From the NCBI RefSeq assembly GCF_004664715.2, contig NC_051068.1:15813798-15877797 (forward strand): 64,000 nt of DNA, written 5' to 3'. Positions 1-11,055 of the stretch are shown one piece after another. Numbering within the stretch: the first letter of the stretch is position 1; every line of letters starts with the position of its first letter. Origin of the DNA: Peromyscus leucopus. Lineage: Eukaryota; Chordata; Mammalia; Rodentia; Cricetidae. Made by a program: the position numbers and the translations under genes. The notes beneath the pieces are model-generated. The model was not told the origin of the DNA, made no database searches, and was given only the letters and a program-made list of their open reading frames with translations.

Positions 1-126
1 GAGAGGGAAGGAGCTAGGGTTAAGGAATCTGGCTAACTTTTCCAAGATTATAGAGAATAGTTGGCTCTAGATCTGCGTTACTTCACAGCCCAGTTCTCTG
101 TTGGGGTGGGGTGGGGACAAATGGGG

Positions 127-201
127 TGGAAAAGAGAGGAGAGGAGAGGAAAGAAAAGAGAAGAGAGGGAGGAGAGACAGGGATGGAGGGATGAATGGAG
201 A

Positions 202-263
<62 letters not shown>
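127..263. repeat. Purine-rich tract with (GA)n microsatellite
   Basis: A G/A-only stretch passes into a pure (GA)n dinucleotide run from about 200 to 263. The Arg-Glu and Ser-Leu reading frames seen on the two strands come only from the dinucleotide and are not genes. Confidence 0.95.
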
Positions 264-266
<3 letters not shown>

Positions 267-750
267 TGCTCAGTAGCCTGGGCTTGTCTGCCCCTTGACA
301 TCCTTCTCTCTTAGCATCTTGACTGCAGTGGGGACAAGAGTGTATGCACCATATGCACCATCATGCTCAGCAAGAGCCCCAGTTCCTAACTACAAAACTA
401 CATGACTCCTCAAAGCATGTGACAAGAAGAAAAAATTAGTAGTCTTTTAACTGAGGGAGGGAGGAAAGGACAAGAGAGAAACCAAACTAAGCAGAACTAA
501 CTAGGCCATTTTGAATCAATAACCCTTGGCAACGTAAGGCAAAAGCATGTATGAGGAAAGAGTGACACTGGCCTGGGGTCGGAAGCTGGATAATTGTTGG
601 GGATTCCTGGAGAACTGCTTTCTGGCAAGGCTGTGGGATCTCTGTGTGAATGTGTGGCTCTGTTCTTGATGGTCAACATGAGGCCATCGAGTATAAGAGT
701 TCTTCCTTCCTCATCCCTCAGCTTCATTTATCTACTTTTTTATATTCTTT
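264..750. other. No recognised feature
   Basis: Apparently unique sequence between the GA tract and the first SINE. I see no gene, RNA or repeat that I can name. Confidence 0.5.
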
Positions 751-958
751 TTTAAATTTCCTTACGTGTTTGTATGTATGTCAGCATGGGTTTATGTGTA
801 CCACATTCATGGAGATGTCTGAAGAGGTCAGAGTCATCAATCCCCTGGACTGGGGTTATAGATGATCGAGAGCTACCTGATAAGGGTGCTGGTAACTAAC
901 TTGGCTCTTCTACAAGGGCAGTAAGCTCTCTGAACTACTGAGCCACCTCTCTAGTTCC
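751..958 (-). repeat. B3/B2-type SINE, reverse orientation
   Basis: The segment ends with the hallmark antisense SINE head (ctgaactactgagccacct, then ctctagttcccc). It is preceded by the usual B3 body, in which 'agaggtcagag' and the following text correspond to the common 'gaggccagaagagggc' block. It is diverged, so this is an old copy. B3 is a tRNA-derived, non-coding retroposon. Confidence 0.75.
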
Positions 959-1804
959 CCCATTTACTTTCGATTAGTTGATACAATTGATTCCATATTG
1001 ATCTGAGAACTTCTATCTGTTTCCTTTATTTCATCATTAGTAAATGGAAGCAGCACACGCACAATACAGGAAAGGCATCAAACTGAGATGCCAATGAAAA
1101 CAATGATGCATAATGCTCTAGCTAGACATGCTTCTGAAGTCCCCAGATTTCAGTGTGCCATGTTCCCTGTGTTTGGCTTCCAAAACTTCCCATATCCCAA
1201 CTTAAACTTCTCAGATTCCTTAACAGTATTTTCTGGCTAACTGAATTCACAACATGAGGTATTTTCTTCTTCCCTTACTGAATACCATAACATCTATCTA
1301 GAACTGTATTAAATGATTCGTCACTAGAGTTCTGTTGCAAAGTGATGTATATACACACAAAACTGCTTCAATTATATGTGTTTAAAACATAATTTTATAT
1401 GTCTTTTACTAGTACTGATTTATTTAAAGAAAGAAGCTGAGGCAGGACATGGGAAGGAAGAGAGCTCCTCACCCCAGAGTCTGGTTAAGCCTCTCACTAG
1501 CTGAGCAGCATGAACTCCAGCACAATTAATGTATATGATAGAGGTTACTGACAGAGACATTATATCTCTTTCTTATATATATAGTTTATATTAAAATGGC
1601 AGTGTTGCCTACATATGTTCTGGGAATCTCAGACGAGACTATTAGCTTTGTTTACAAATAGTCTAACTTTCTGCATCCTTGTGGTCTAGACTTTTATTTT
1701 ACCAACTTTAATCCTGTCAGGTATAATTAAGAAACCACCTAAATATCTCATTTAATTTCCTTAAAAATCCTTTGAAAATAACTTTTAAAATTACCAAAAT
1801 TGTT
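959..1804. other. No recognised feature
   Basis: AT-rich, apparently unique sequence. No ORF of interest, no splice-bounded exon and no named repeat was recognised. Confidence 0.45.
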
Positions 1805-2020
1805 GGGGCTGGAGAGATGGCTTACATGGTTAAGAGCACTTGTTGTTCCTGTACAGAACCTGGCTCCAATTCCCAGCACCCATATGGCTGCTCACAACTG
1901 TCCATAACTCCCGTTTCAGAGGATCTGATGCACTCTTCTGACCTTCAAGGACACTTGACATGTACATAGTGTACAGAGGAATATACAAGCAAAATACTCA
2001 CATACATAAAATAAATTTTT
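1805..2020 (+). repeat. B2 SINE
   Basis: Starts with ggggctggagagatggctta, the Pol III promoter-bearing tRNA-like head of B2, and continues with 'gagcacttgttgttcctgta'. It ends in an A-rich tail with an aataaa-like block near 2010. It is followed immediately by a tetranucleotide array that probably grew out of the tail. Confidence 0.9.
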
Positions 2021-2031
2021 CTCTAATTACC

Positions 2032-2081
2032 TATCTATCTATATATACACATATGGATAGATAGATGATGATGATAGATAT

Positions 2082-2139
<58 letters not shown>

Positions 2140-2146
2140 CAGACAG
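2032..2146. repeat. (GATA)n tetranucleotide array
   Basis: An interrupted TATC/GATA start becomes a pure (GATA)n/(GATAGATA) run up to about 2138, ending in two GACA units. It sits directly after a B2 tail, a common birthplace of tetranucleotide arrays. Confidence 0.95.
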
Positions 2147-2722
2147 ATCTATTTTAAAGAGAATGACGTTTAACTCCTTGAGAAGTCCATAATTATGCTC
2201 TTCTCATAATACAGATTAGGTGGCAGGAAATGGACTGGTGGGCAAGTTCAGTTCTAAGTAAATAAAATAACTCTGGGACTTTGTACTCCTGTGTGTGTTC
2301 TAGAGAACATATCTACCCAGTGCTGTGGGTGACGAGTGCCAGATGCATGTGAAGGTAACGAGGAGCATTTCCTCCAGGAACTTCCCCAGCACGGTGGCTG
2401 CAAGACCCAAGTGACCCTGAGCGATTCTTCAAAGGGCAGGTGGTGAGCAACACCTGGAAATGCTCTAGCTATGGCTTAGGTCACTTAAAAAGGTACTGCA
2501 TTTCCACAATATGGAGAAGGAATTGCCGGGGGTGGGAGTGGGGGGAGGGATAGTCTAAAGACACAATGTGACTCTGTTTTTGGCTGTCCCTATTGAAAGG
2601 TGGACCTCAAAGAGTCACAATTTCCGGGGGCAATCCTGTGCTGGGGAAAGGGAGAAGCTGAAGTCTGCTACCAGTGCCAGAAGGGACACCTTCCCAAGAG
2701 TTCTGAATGCTGAATACTTAAA

Positions 2723-2725
<3 letters not shown>
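2147..2725. other. No recognised feature
   Basis: Apparently unique sequence with a short G-rich stretch near 2526-2548. No gene or named repeat was recognised. Confidence 0.45.
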
Positions 2726-2769
<44 letters not shown>

Positions 2770-2792
2770 TGCACGCACGCACGCGCACGCAC
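2726..2792. repeat. (CA)n microsatellite with GC-alternating end
   Basis: A pure CA run to 2765 passes into GCATGCACGCACGC-type alternating purine-pyrimidine sequence. The 81-residue ORF across it is a repeat artefact. Confidence 0.95.
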
Positions 2793-2814
2793 AGGTTTCA
2801 TCCTAAAGGGTAAA

Positions 2815-3300
2815 TTAAAGAGATAGTTTATTTTAGAGCCATTCGAGGGGCCATGGCCTAGCAACACAGGTTTAGATTACACCAATTCCATGCTCCAACA
2901 CAAAGCAGTTTCGGGCAGTTTTACAGTTTTATGGAACAAAGACAGTCATAAACCTAGGGGAGTTTAAAATACCTTGGTGGAGGCAACAGAGAGGCCATTA
3001 CAACAAGATGGGAGAGGTTTTCTACTGGCAGCAGGTACTGTCTGATGACATCTTTAGCTTTGGGGTTGGTGGAAGCTAGAGGTATGCTGAGTTAATAGAT
3101 TTTAAAATCTGTTAATCTGTTAGTTTTAATCTGTTAGTCACAAGATGTTAGTTCTGACATGGAGATGGGCACAGAGGGTAACCTGAGATAATAGTGCTAG
3201 CCTCTGGGCTTGCAAAATTCCACCTCTCCACATCACAGTACTTTTAATCAGTAAATTAGTCTCTGTAGACACAGTGTCCTTCTAGAAATTTTCATTCACA
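2815..3300 (-). repeat. Possible antisense LTR fragment
   Basis: The block around 'agatagtttattttagagcc' looks like the reverse of a poly(A)-signal region, and the following text resembles rodent LTRs seen in antisense. I cannot name the family or fix the ends, so this is a weak call. Confidence 0.3.
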
Positions 3301-3371
3301 GTCCCCTCTGTTGGCCAAGCACTACATTTTGTACATACAGGGGGCTACATATTATTTATGACCCCTCTAAG

Positions 3372-3759
3372 TGTGATAGCTAAGAAAAACTCCTTCTTAG
3401 TTAATCCCAGACCTCAATAGGCCCTCAGAACTTAGCACAACTGACTCCATGATAGAAGTGCCATTCAGGCCATAAAACTCAGTACATAGACAGTACCACC
3501 TGCCAAAATGAGAACAAAGGCCTAATCCATCAACGTCCATAGTTCTGGGAAAGTCTCTAAATGTTCTAACCTTGCTTTTTAGCTTCCATAGCTCTGCTTC
3601 TGACTAACTGTTCTTGTTAACTAAAGTATATCAACCCAGAGTATGTTTTTTGTGCTTAAAAGCTCTATTTGAGAACGGCTCTGCACTACACTGGGTGTTT
3701 GGGATCCCAATGCAGTCACCAGGTGGCTAATAAAGATTTTCTATAGGCCTAAACCCACG
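3372..3759 (+). mobile_element. Probable ERV1-type LTR fragment
   Basis: Starts TGTGATAGCT and later carries 'gagaacggctctgcactaca' and 'gctaataaagattttc', a layout like the promoter-to-poly(A) part of gammaretroviral-type LTRs. It is interrupted or bounded at 3760 by another LTR. No viral coding sequence was seen. The family name and the 3' end are uncertain. Confidence 0.45.
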
Positions 3760-4237
3760 TGAAGGGTTCACAACACGCCCCCACGGTTGGGCATGTTTGC
3801 ATATGCCCTGCGGAAACTTCTGCCTAGCCAGTTCCAGGTCAGGATAGCCATTTCTGGGTCAGGGCGTCTCTCATAACCAGGATGCCCGGCCGACCTGGAC
3901 ACTTCCGCCTAGCCAGTTCCAGGTCAAGATAGCCATTTCCGGGTCAAGGCGTCTCGCATGACCAGGATCCGTGATGTTTCATGGTGACGTAAGTGCGCAA
4001 CGTGGCCATGTGATCTGCGAACATGTGTGGAGTAGTGACGTGACCTGGGCACGTCCAGCCTTTAAAAAACAAGCGCCATGTTCCCGGTTCCTTCTTCTTC
4101 TCCACACACGTGTCTCTCCCACAGGCCTGTACACTCTCTGTCCCTTTATCTTTAATAAAACTCGTATTAGCGGATTCTGTCGTGTTTTGTCACATTTCCT
4201 TGCAGGGTAAGAGCACAACATGGCCAATTAACTAACA
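3760..4237 (+). mobile_element. Solo LTR, family X copy 1
   Basis: Runs from TGAAGGGTTCACAACACGCC to AACTAACA, so it has TG...CA ends. It has a TATA-like 'cctttaaaa' near 4060 and the poly(A) signal AATAAA near 4153. The flanks CCACG (3755-3759) and CCATG (4238-4242) are a 4/5 target-site match. It carries an internal direct duplication of period 85 (units starting at 3816 and 3901). Related copies lie at 21050 (reverse) and 46736. No internal retroviral genes accompany it, so it is a solo LTR. The 79- and 82-residue ORFs inside are not genes. Confidence 0.8.
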
Positions 4238-4242
4238 CCATG

Positions 4243-4717
4243 CCCAAGCAGTCTTATCTGGTGAATACCCCACAGCATTAGGTCAGAGGCCAGCCCTACT
4301 AGCAGCCTGAGGCTGTTGTAAAAATGTCAAGAATTCCAGGAAAGCAGATGACCCCGCTGTTCTCTCATACCTGCAGAAGAACATCTGCAACAGCAAATTG
4401 TGTCCTTTGTCTTTGAAAGTGGCCTGTCCCTTTACCTGAACCCCAGTTCTAGATCCAACTATGGGAACTGAGGACATCTGCAGCTTAAAATAAAAAACTA
4501 ATCATGATTTAAATTGAGTCTGTGGTCTCTCTCGATGTCTTCTAACCCTGTAACCATAGCTATGGAGCTCCTTCCTAGGATTATCAGATGTAGATGAGGT
4601 TGAGCAGCAGGTAGGGCAACAGTCTTCAGGGGACAGGAAGAGCTTTAAAACGGCCATTGAGAAAGAAATTCTTGGATCATAGCAAAACTATTAGCTATCC
4701 TGAACTGGATCCGACAT
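4243..4717. other. No recognised feature
   Basis: Sequence downstream of the LTR. The short reverse ORF here has no supporting signal. Confidence 0.4.
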
Positions 4718-4870
4718 AGCATTTATATGTGACATGTAGTAGGACTACTAGAAATAGCATTTACATGTGACATATAATAAGACTACTAGACATAACATTT
4801 ACATGTGACATAGAATAGGACTACTAGACGTAATATTTACATGTGACATATAATAGATTTATACTAGATT
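4718..4870. repeat. 38-bp minisatellite, about four units
   Basis: Four tandem units of 38 bp start at about 4718, 4756, 4794 and 4832. Each contains a 'catttacatgtgacat' core followed by 'ggactactaga' or a close variant. Units differ by a few substitutions and the last one decays. Confidence 0.9.
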
Positions 4871-6049
4871 TAACATTGAGTAATCAAGAACAGAACTCAG
4901 TTTGACTAGTGCATGTAACAGATGAAGGAAAACATGTATTTTAAGTAACCAAATTTTACATATTTTAAAAACTAGATTGGCTATTTGACCTCCTCCTGTA
5001 TTCACAGTTAATTTTACTGTATAAACTGTCTTACTTATATTTAAGTAGTTAGAAATGGGGACTTAGAAGGAGTCACTGTGGTCCCCTTTTTATTAGCAAA
5101 ACAGAAATATTGTCTAATTTTTAATCTAGGCTGATTGTACTATAGGACACTCTAGGTACTAATTAAATTGAGAAACACCAATCCTTAAGGTAGAAAATAT
5201 CATGTTCATTGTTGCTAGAGACTGGCATTTTTTATATAATTTGGATAAAAACAGTCAACCCAAATCTTCGGGTATCTCTAGCTAGAGTAAATGGAATTAA
5301 AGTTTAATTTTAAAAACTAGATTTTTTATCCAAATTACATAGGATAATTAGAATACATATATACATAAGTACATACATACGTACATACACACAGAGAGAC
5401 AGTAAAAACCCTTGAATCTTTTAAATACTAGTTTTGAATAAAGTAGAGGTTTAGGGTAAGCAGTCATGGCAACAACAAAAACATTATTAAATGAAGGACA
5501 TCATATCTTCATTTGTAACTTCATTAAATACCAAGATTAGTATTATTTTATCAGTTAGAAACAGATCTAGTCCTGCTGAGCTGAAGCCCTGGGGATAGTT
5601 GAGCATCCTCTGTTGCACACCAGATAACTGGAATGCAGTTTAGTAGGACTCTCATCTTCACAGTGTTGAGTGCTGCTTCTAGGGTATCTAAGAAAGGAGA
5701 CTGCACTGTTCATTGGTCTGTGTGTCATAGATTCTTGGGGCTGGTTTTACTGGTATGGTTTTGATGAACCCATGTGTTCACGTGTTGCCAATCTACTTTG
5801 ATAAGTTCATAATTGGTACCTTTTCACATTGAAGTTATTTAGCAGTCTGTTTCATGGGTTGTGATGGTCAGTTGGTGGCATCTATGTGTACAAACAAAAT
5901 TCAGGATCATCTTGCCTCTGCATTTGTACTCAGAATGGAATCAATTGCTACTTTGAGAAATGGAGTCATCCAGGGCACAGCTTTCACACAGTAAAGAACC
6001 TAACCTTCTAAGGATAGCAGGTGACTTAAAGGATCTCACAAGTATAGCT
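4871..6049. other. No recognised feature
   Basis: AT-rich sequence with a short ACAT/ACGT-rich patch near 5357-5395. No gene, RNA or nameable repeat was recognised. Confidence 0.4.
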
Positions 6050-6227
6050 TTTTGGCATGTGCACGTGAGTACAGTGCCATCAGAGGCCAGAAGAGAGTGT
6101 CATATTCCCGGGAGCTAGATGGAGTTATAGGCAATTGTGAGCCATCAAACGTTAGTGCTAGGAACTGAACTTGAGTTATCCAGAAGAACAAGAAGTTCTC
6201 TTAACTGCTGAGCCATCTGTCCAGCCC
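6050..6227 (-). repeat. B3-type SINE, reverse orientation
   Basis: Contains 'cagaggccagaagagagtgt' and ends with 'ctgctgagccatctgtccag' followed by 'ccc', the reverse of a B3 with its tRNA-like head at the right-hand end. Confidence 0.85.
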
Positions 6228-7909
6228 TTGCTTTCCTGTTTTCATTGACAGGCTTAAGTTAAGTATGCCTTTGTTCACTATGCATGTCTTTTCCCACGAA
6301 GCATCTGCTATTAATCATGTGCGTGTCCGATCATGTATAGCATAAGAAGTAAGTAGTGGTTCTTGCTAAAACTCACTCACAGGACACACTTTGCTCACTG
6401 CGCATGCATCTGAAACAAGTATAGGCTGGTTCAACCCACTACAGCCTCTAGTTCCAAGATGTGTTTTGCTTTCTTTTAAGCATTCCTCTTTCTCTCAACT
6501 CTCATGCGTACACTTATATTAAGATATCTTTAATGAAATCACCAAGTCTGCTTCATAAATTGGCAAATCTAAAAGTTCCTTTCAGTATCTGAGTTACGTA
6601 CGGTCCATGGAGGTCCTGAGGAACTCTGCAGGCTGCCAAGGGTGGCAGTGTTTTCTCACCAGTGACATCATCAGTTGGACAATTGAAGTGTGACACTTCT
6701 GTGAGGAGCCCACACCCATGCTTTCAGCTGTGTCTTACTTTCACGGGAGCACCTCTCTTTCTTTGCATAAGCCCGTATTGAAATATCTTTAACAAAATCT
6801 CCACTCCGACAGTCCTGAAGTCCTTCTTGGCATCAAAGCAGCGAGTTTCAGTTCAGCCGGAGTCAAGGTCCTGAAACGTCTGGAGGCACTCTTCAGACTG
6901 CAGAGCACGGCGATGTAGAGCATGGTCTCTGTCCCCTCATCACAGGCACCTCATTAGGACATCCTAGGAGACATCCTAGGAGATCCACTGACATACCCCA
7001 CCTCGAGTCTGTCCAGAATGTGCTAGCATGGGCTTAACTGTTGGTAACGGGCCAGAAGTACGTATATCTGAGTATTCCTGGTCAAGGTAGGGTCCTGTCT
7101 ATCATTGAATCATCATTTTCTCTGCTTCAATGTCTCCTGCAAAGTGGTCTGATAAGCTGCAAATATGTTTCTGGGATACAAGCTCCCCTCTGGTTAGCTA
7201 CAAGCCTGAGCCTTTTTCTTCTCATAGCATGAAATTCTTGAGGGGATTCCAGTTTCTCGGGGGCCACTGTGTCAGTAGTTTGATAGCCGAAGTAAGGGAC
7301 ACAGGAATATTTTAGAATATTTTCATTTCTGTCATGCCATTTACAAATTTCCAAAATGCACCACTTTGGCATAAGGATTATTTTGAGTGAAAGATATTTG
7401 AAAAGTAGCAGATGCTCAAAGGGCATTCCCTTGTCCCCTCTTCTCCCTGGAAACAGACAATTAACCCCCCCCATGAAAGACACCCTCCTTGTACTAGGAA
7501 TAAAAGAACACTCCTCAATGGGGAGCCAGAACAAATAGGATTCTATGCAAACAGACCCCGTTAAAATAATTCCTATTGCCCTTTAGCCTCCTACAGAATT
7601 TAGTTAGTTTTCTGTAATATTGTCTCTTTGTTCCACTTAATACAAAAACATTCAGATGTTACCTTTTCCCTGGATTTTCATTTCTTAATCGGGGCTCCCC
7701 AGTCCATGAGACTTAGATTAAATCCTCGTGTTCTGTCATTTCGCCATTGTCAATTTAGTTCTTATGCCCAGCAGGGACCCCTGAGGACATGGTGGCAACG
7801 TTCTGCTTTTCCTACTCAAAAAAATCATTTGAACTAATTCCATCATGTGTTTCCTTGAAGAGATACAATCAAAAACAAATGCAAACACAGAAGGTAATGA
7901 CTGATTTCT
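6228..7909. other. Mostly unique; pair of diverged similar segments
   Basis: Two short segments look like a diverged direct repeat: 'atatctttaatgaaatcacc' near 6523 and 'atatctttaacaaaatctcc' near 6781, each followed by a comparable 'gtcctgaggaactctgcagg' or 'gtcctgaaacgtctggaggc' block. The rest shows no feature. The 135-residue reverse ORF at 7127-7534 has no recognised domain and fits chance. Confidence 0.35.
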
Positions 7910-8070
7910 CTTAAGATTTATTTTTAATAGTGTATATGTGGGGAGGTTGAGCTCGTGCCTACAATGGGCGGTAGCATCGGTCTTCCCAAAGCTGGGCTTA
8001 CAGGTGTTTTGAATTCCAATCCTCTGCAACAGCAGTGTACAGTTTACTACTGAGCCCTCTCTCCAGTTCC
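7910..8070 (-). repeat. Degenerate B3-type SINE, reverse orientation
   Basis: Has the reverse-orientation B3 start (ttaagatttatttttaatag) and a decayed end (ctactgagccctctctccag). The body has drifted and includes B1-like wording ('gggcttacaggtg'). Confidence 0.6.
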
Positions 8071-8186
8071 ATAAAGGCTGGTTGCCAATTAAGCAAATAA
8101 ATTAACCACATACATCTCTTTCCTTCTTATTTAAATCCTGCTAATATCACTAAATGAGGAAAAAGGTGTATCTATAAGAAAAAAGA

Positions 8187-8325
8187 GCCGGGCGGTGGTG
8201 GCGCAAGCCTTTAATCCCAGCACTCGGGAGGCAGAGCCAGGCGGATCTCTGTGAGTTCGAGGTCAGCCTGGACTACCAAGTGAGTTCCAGGAAAGGCACA
8301 AAGCTACACAGAGAAACCCTGTCTC
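8187..8325 (+). repeat. B1 SINE, cricetid-type
   Basis: Starts gccgggcggtggtggcgcaa and proceeds through the B1 body to 'agagaaaccctgtctc'. The internal 'gagttccaggaaagg' and 'aagctacacagag' wording is the form I associate with cricetid rodents. B1 derives from 7SL RNA and is non-coding. The usual A tail is replaced by a G homopolymer (see next entry). Confidence 0.95.
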
Positions 8326-8346
8326 GGGGGGGGGGGGGGGGGGGGG
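8326..8346. repeat. Poly-G homopolymer, 21 G
   Basis: Twenty-one consecutive G residues sit where the B1 A-tail should begin, followed by a GA/AAAG-rich stretch to about 8373. Either a real mononucleotide expansion or an assembly or sequencing artefact could explain it. Confidence 0.9.
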
Positions 8347-8444
8347 AGAAAGAAAGAAAAAAGAAAGAAAGAGCTGAGGTGATGGCTGAGACAGAAAGTG
8401 CTGGGCAAGAGAAGCTGAGCTCAGGCCCCCAGAAGCCACTTGAA

Positions 8445-8710
8445 AGAGCCGAGTATGGAAGCACACAACTGTGATCCCAGTGCTGGAAATGTAGCAACAG
8501 GAGGATTACTGGCTTGCAGGCCAGCTAGTCTATCCAAATCAATAAACTTCCGGTTCAGTGAGAGATGCTATCTCAAAAAAGAAGGTGGTGCTGGGCATGG
8601 CGGTACACATCTTTAATTCCAGAACTTGAGAAGCAGAGGCAGGAAGGTCTCTGTGAATTCCAGGCCCATCTACTCTATGTAGAGAGATCCTGTCTAAAAC
8701 AAAAACAAAT
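8445..8710 (+). repeat. Two tandem B4/B1-type SINE parts
   Basis: The first part (8445-8585) has 'tgtgatcccagtgctggaaa' and ends in 'gagatgctatctcaaaaaag'. The second (8588-8710) starts 'gtgctgggcatggcggtaca' and ends 'gagatcctgtctaaaac'. Both are diverged 7SL-derived units followed by A-rich tails. Confidence 0.8.
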
Positions 8711-9204
8711 TAGGAGGAAAAACAACTGAGAAAGACACCCAACAAGGAAGAAGAGGAAAAAAAGAAAAACAGAGAGACAGAGACTAGACAAGATAGGAGT
8801 AGGTGTAACAGAGTGTTTTGTCCAAGGAAAAAGAGCTACTGTAACTGAAGAAGGGATCCCTAACAGGGGAAACTAATGTGACATGGTGAACCATTGAGAA
8901 ACTGGGGGCACAGAAGCACCAGGAGCCACTCAGGTGCTTTTAAGGAATGTATTAAAGTGGAGAACTGATTGAAAATCCTGCATGGAGCATGGTCCTCCAC
9001 CCAAACATGGCTGCCTGGAACAACAGGTGAGAATCATGGCAGTACAGGTTGTCTTCCCTTGGGAGAAAGCCAGTGCAGGTGAGCACCAGAGGTGGAAGAG
9101 CACATCCTGGGCTAGGGTGGAGAATTAAGCCCTTCACAGAGGCCAAGAGCTCCCTTGAGGAGGTACCATCTGGCGTGGTTCCCTTTCATTATTGACAATC
9201 TTGT
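8711..9204. other. No recognised feature
   Basis: An A/G-rich tail region followed by apparently unique sequence. No supported gene. Confidence 0.4.
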
Positions 9205-9445
9205 TTTTAATTTGACATGGTAGTTTGAATGAGAATGACCCCCATAGGCTCATATGTTTGAATGATTAATTCCCAGTTGTGAAACTGTGTGGGAAAGATT
9301 GGATGTGACCTTGCTGGAAGAGGTGTGTCACTGGGGGTGGGCTTTGAAGTTTCAAAGTTTCCCCACTTAAATGCTTTCTTCTATAGACTGCCTTGTCATG
9401 GTGTCTTTTTATGGTAACAGAACAGTAGCTAAGACACCATATAAG
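9205..9445 (+). repeat. Interspersed rodent repeat, internally deleted
   Basis: Contains 'tgtgtcactgggggtgggct' and 'ggctcatatgtttgaatg', wording I recognise from a very common rodent dispersed repeat. It passes quickly to the far end ('gccttgtcatggtgtctttt', 'aacagaacagtagctaagac'), so the middle seems to be missing. I do not assign a family name. Confidence 0.6.
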
Positions 9446-9787
9446 ATAACTTTCATGTATTTCTCTTGGCCATATCTTATGGACTTGACTGCATTCTCAA
9501 CAGATATGAGGGGTCTACAAGCAAATGGGATCAGGCCAGTGAAGGAAGCATCACCTGTCAAGGGAAGAGCTATGTGCCACTCACTACCACGGATGCTGAA
9601 GCTATGTTGCATCATTTTGTCTTAAAACAAAATCATACAAAGTAGGCTTAGCAACGTTATTTTCTCAAATCACAAATGTAGTAAGAGGGGGTTTGGAGTC
9701 CTAAGCCAGTGGGTTCATGCTAATCCCTTCAGCTCAGGGCAGGTTGGGGAACAGGTCTCTGGCAAGTTTGAGATGATTTGCTTTTGA

Positions 9788-9950
9788 TTTTTTTTTTGTT
9801 TTGTTTTGTTTTTCAGGACAATGTTTCTCTGTGCAGCCCTGGTTGTCCAAGAACTCTGTAGACCAGGTTAGCCTCGAACTCACAGAGATCCACCTGCCTC
9901 TACCTTCCGTGTGCCGGGATTAAAGGTGTGAGCCACCACTGCCCATCTGC
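9788..9950 (-). repeat. B1 SINE, reverse orientation
   Basis: A T-rich start is followed by antisense B1 text: 'tagcctcgaactcacagaga', then 'tccacctgcctc' and 'gggattaaaggtgtgagcca'. Confidence 0.95.
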
Positions 9951-10246
9951 TTATGAATTTTTAATTGCCAGCTGGAGATTGTGTCTTCATTAATGTCTCA
10001 AACTTCTAGCTACCAAATTAATAGTCTATCACAAGTAAACGTCACACATTTGAGAACTTGCTCAGCAATATGTATCCCAGTTTATTTTGCTTTGTAGATC
10101 AGATTATCCTGTGGACCCATGGCTCTATCACACATCTACAATAAATGTTTGCCTTTGTTGATGAAGTGTATGCAGGCACTGTTAACAGAAAAAAATCAAG
10201 GCAAAAACTTATAACATGCTATTTTAATATACAAGTCCCAATGTCT
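9951..10246. other. No recognised feature
   Basis: Apparently unique AT-rich sequence. Confidence 0.4.
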
Positions 10247-10860
10247 GGGGCTGGAGAGATAGCTTAGAAGCTAAGAGGAGATCAGATCCCAATATCCATG
10301 TAATAAGTTGGATGTGTATGTTGACCAGATAATTTGAGAAATCCACAGAGTCTGCTTAAAGGGCAAGGAATTTATTAGGGGATAGAAACTCACAACAGCA
10401 CAGGAGATTTATCATAGGGTCCTGGAAAGTTGAGCTATGGTCCATGCTGTTCTTCTGCCTGGTCTGTCTCAGCATCCAAAACCACAAGGGAGAGAGAGCT
10501 GCCTATGTGCATCCCAGGTCTTAAGGGTCCGTGAGGCCATGCCCCAGGGGCAGGTACTTTAAGGCCATAGGCAGGTGGAACACTTACCTGCTATATCTCC
10601 AGGGGTGGTGCTTCAAGGTCATAGATAGAACAGCTTCCCACTACAGATGTGTGCCTGCATGTGTTGTAATCCTGACATTGAGAAGGGCAGGGAAAGGAGA
10701 ATCATTGGGACTTGCTGTCTGCCAGCCCAGCCAAAGAAAAAACAAACAGGAGCTCTGAGTTCAATAAGAGACCCTGTCTCAAAAAGAATACTGCAGAGTG
10801 ATAGAGTGATGGCAGATGCCCTTCTCTGGCCTCTGGGTACATGCATACAGACACATATGT
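10247..10860 (+). repeat. B2/B4-type SINE split by an LTR
   Basis: The left part (10247-10316) starts ggggctggagagatagctta. The right part (10646-10860) continues as a B4-like body ending 'agagaccctgtctcaaaaag' and 'tctggcctctgggtacatgc', then a CA-rich tail. The GATGTG target is duplicated at 10311-10316 and 10646-10651, so the element between was inserted into an existing SINE. Confidence 0.75.
10317..10645 (-). mobile_element. Solo LTR, reverse, inside a SINE
   Basis: Flanked by exact 6-bp duplications GATGTG (10311-10316 and 10646-10651). Read on the reverse strand it begins TGTAGTGGGAAGCTG, and its left end on the + strand is TATGTTGACC. 'aaggaatttattagggg' on the + strand contains a reverse AATAAA. 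No retroviral genes are present. The 6-bp duplication suits an ERVK-type element. Confidence 0.7.
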
Positions 10861-11055
10861 ACCCACACACGAACACACATGCACACACAAAAACATACAT
10901 GCACACACATATGCATACATACTTTCACATACACATGCACACTTATGTATGCATGGATATAGACAAATATGCACATGTGCACACACACACCACAGAATGC
11001 ACACACACATATACACATGTACACACACATGCGCACATGTATGCACACACACAAA
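10861..11055. repeat. Irregular CA/TA-rich microsatellite
   Basis: A long impure CACACATGCA-type tract that grew from the SINE tail. All the overlapping ORFs of 73-158 residues here are repeat artefacts rich in Thr/His or Cys/Val. Confidence 0.9.
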
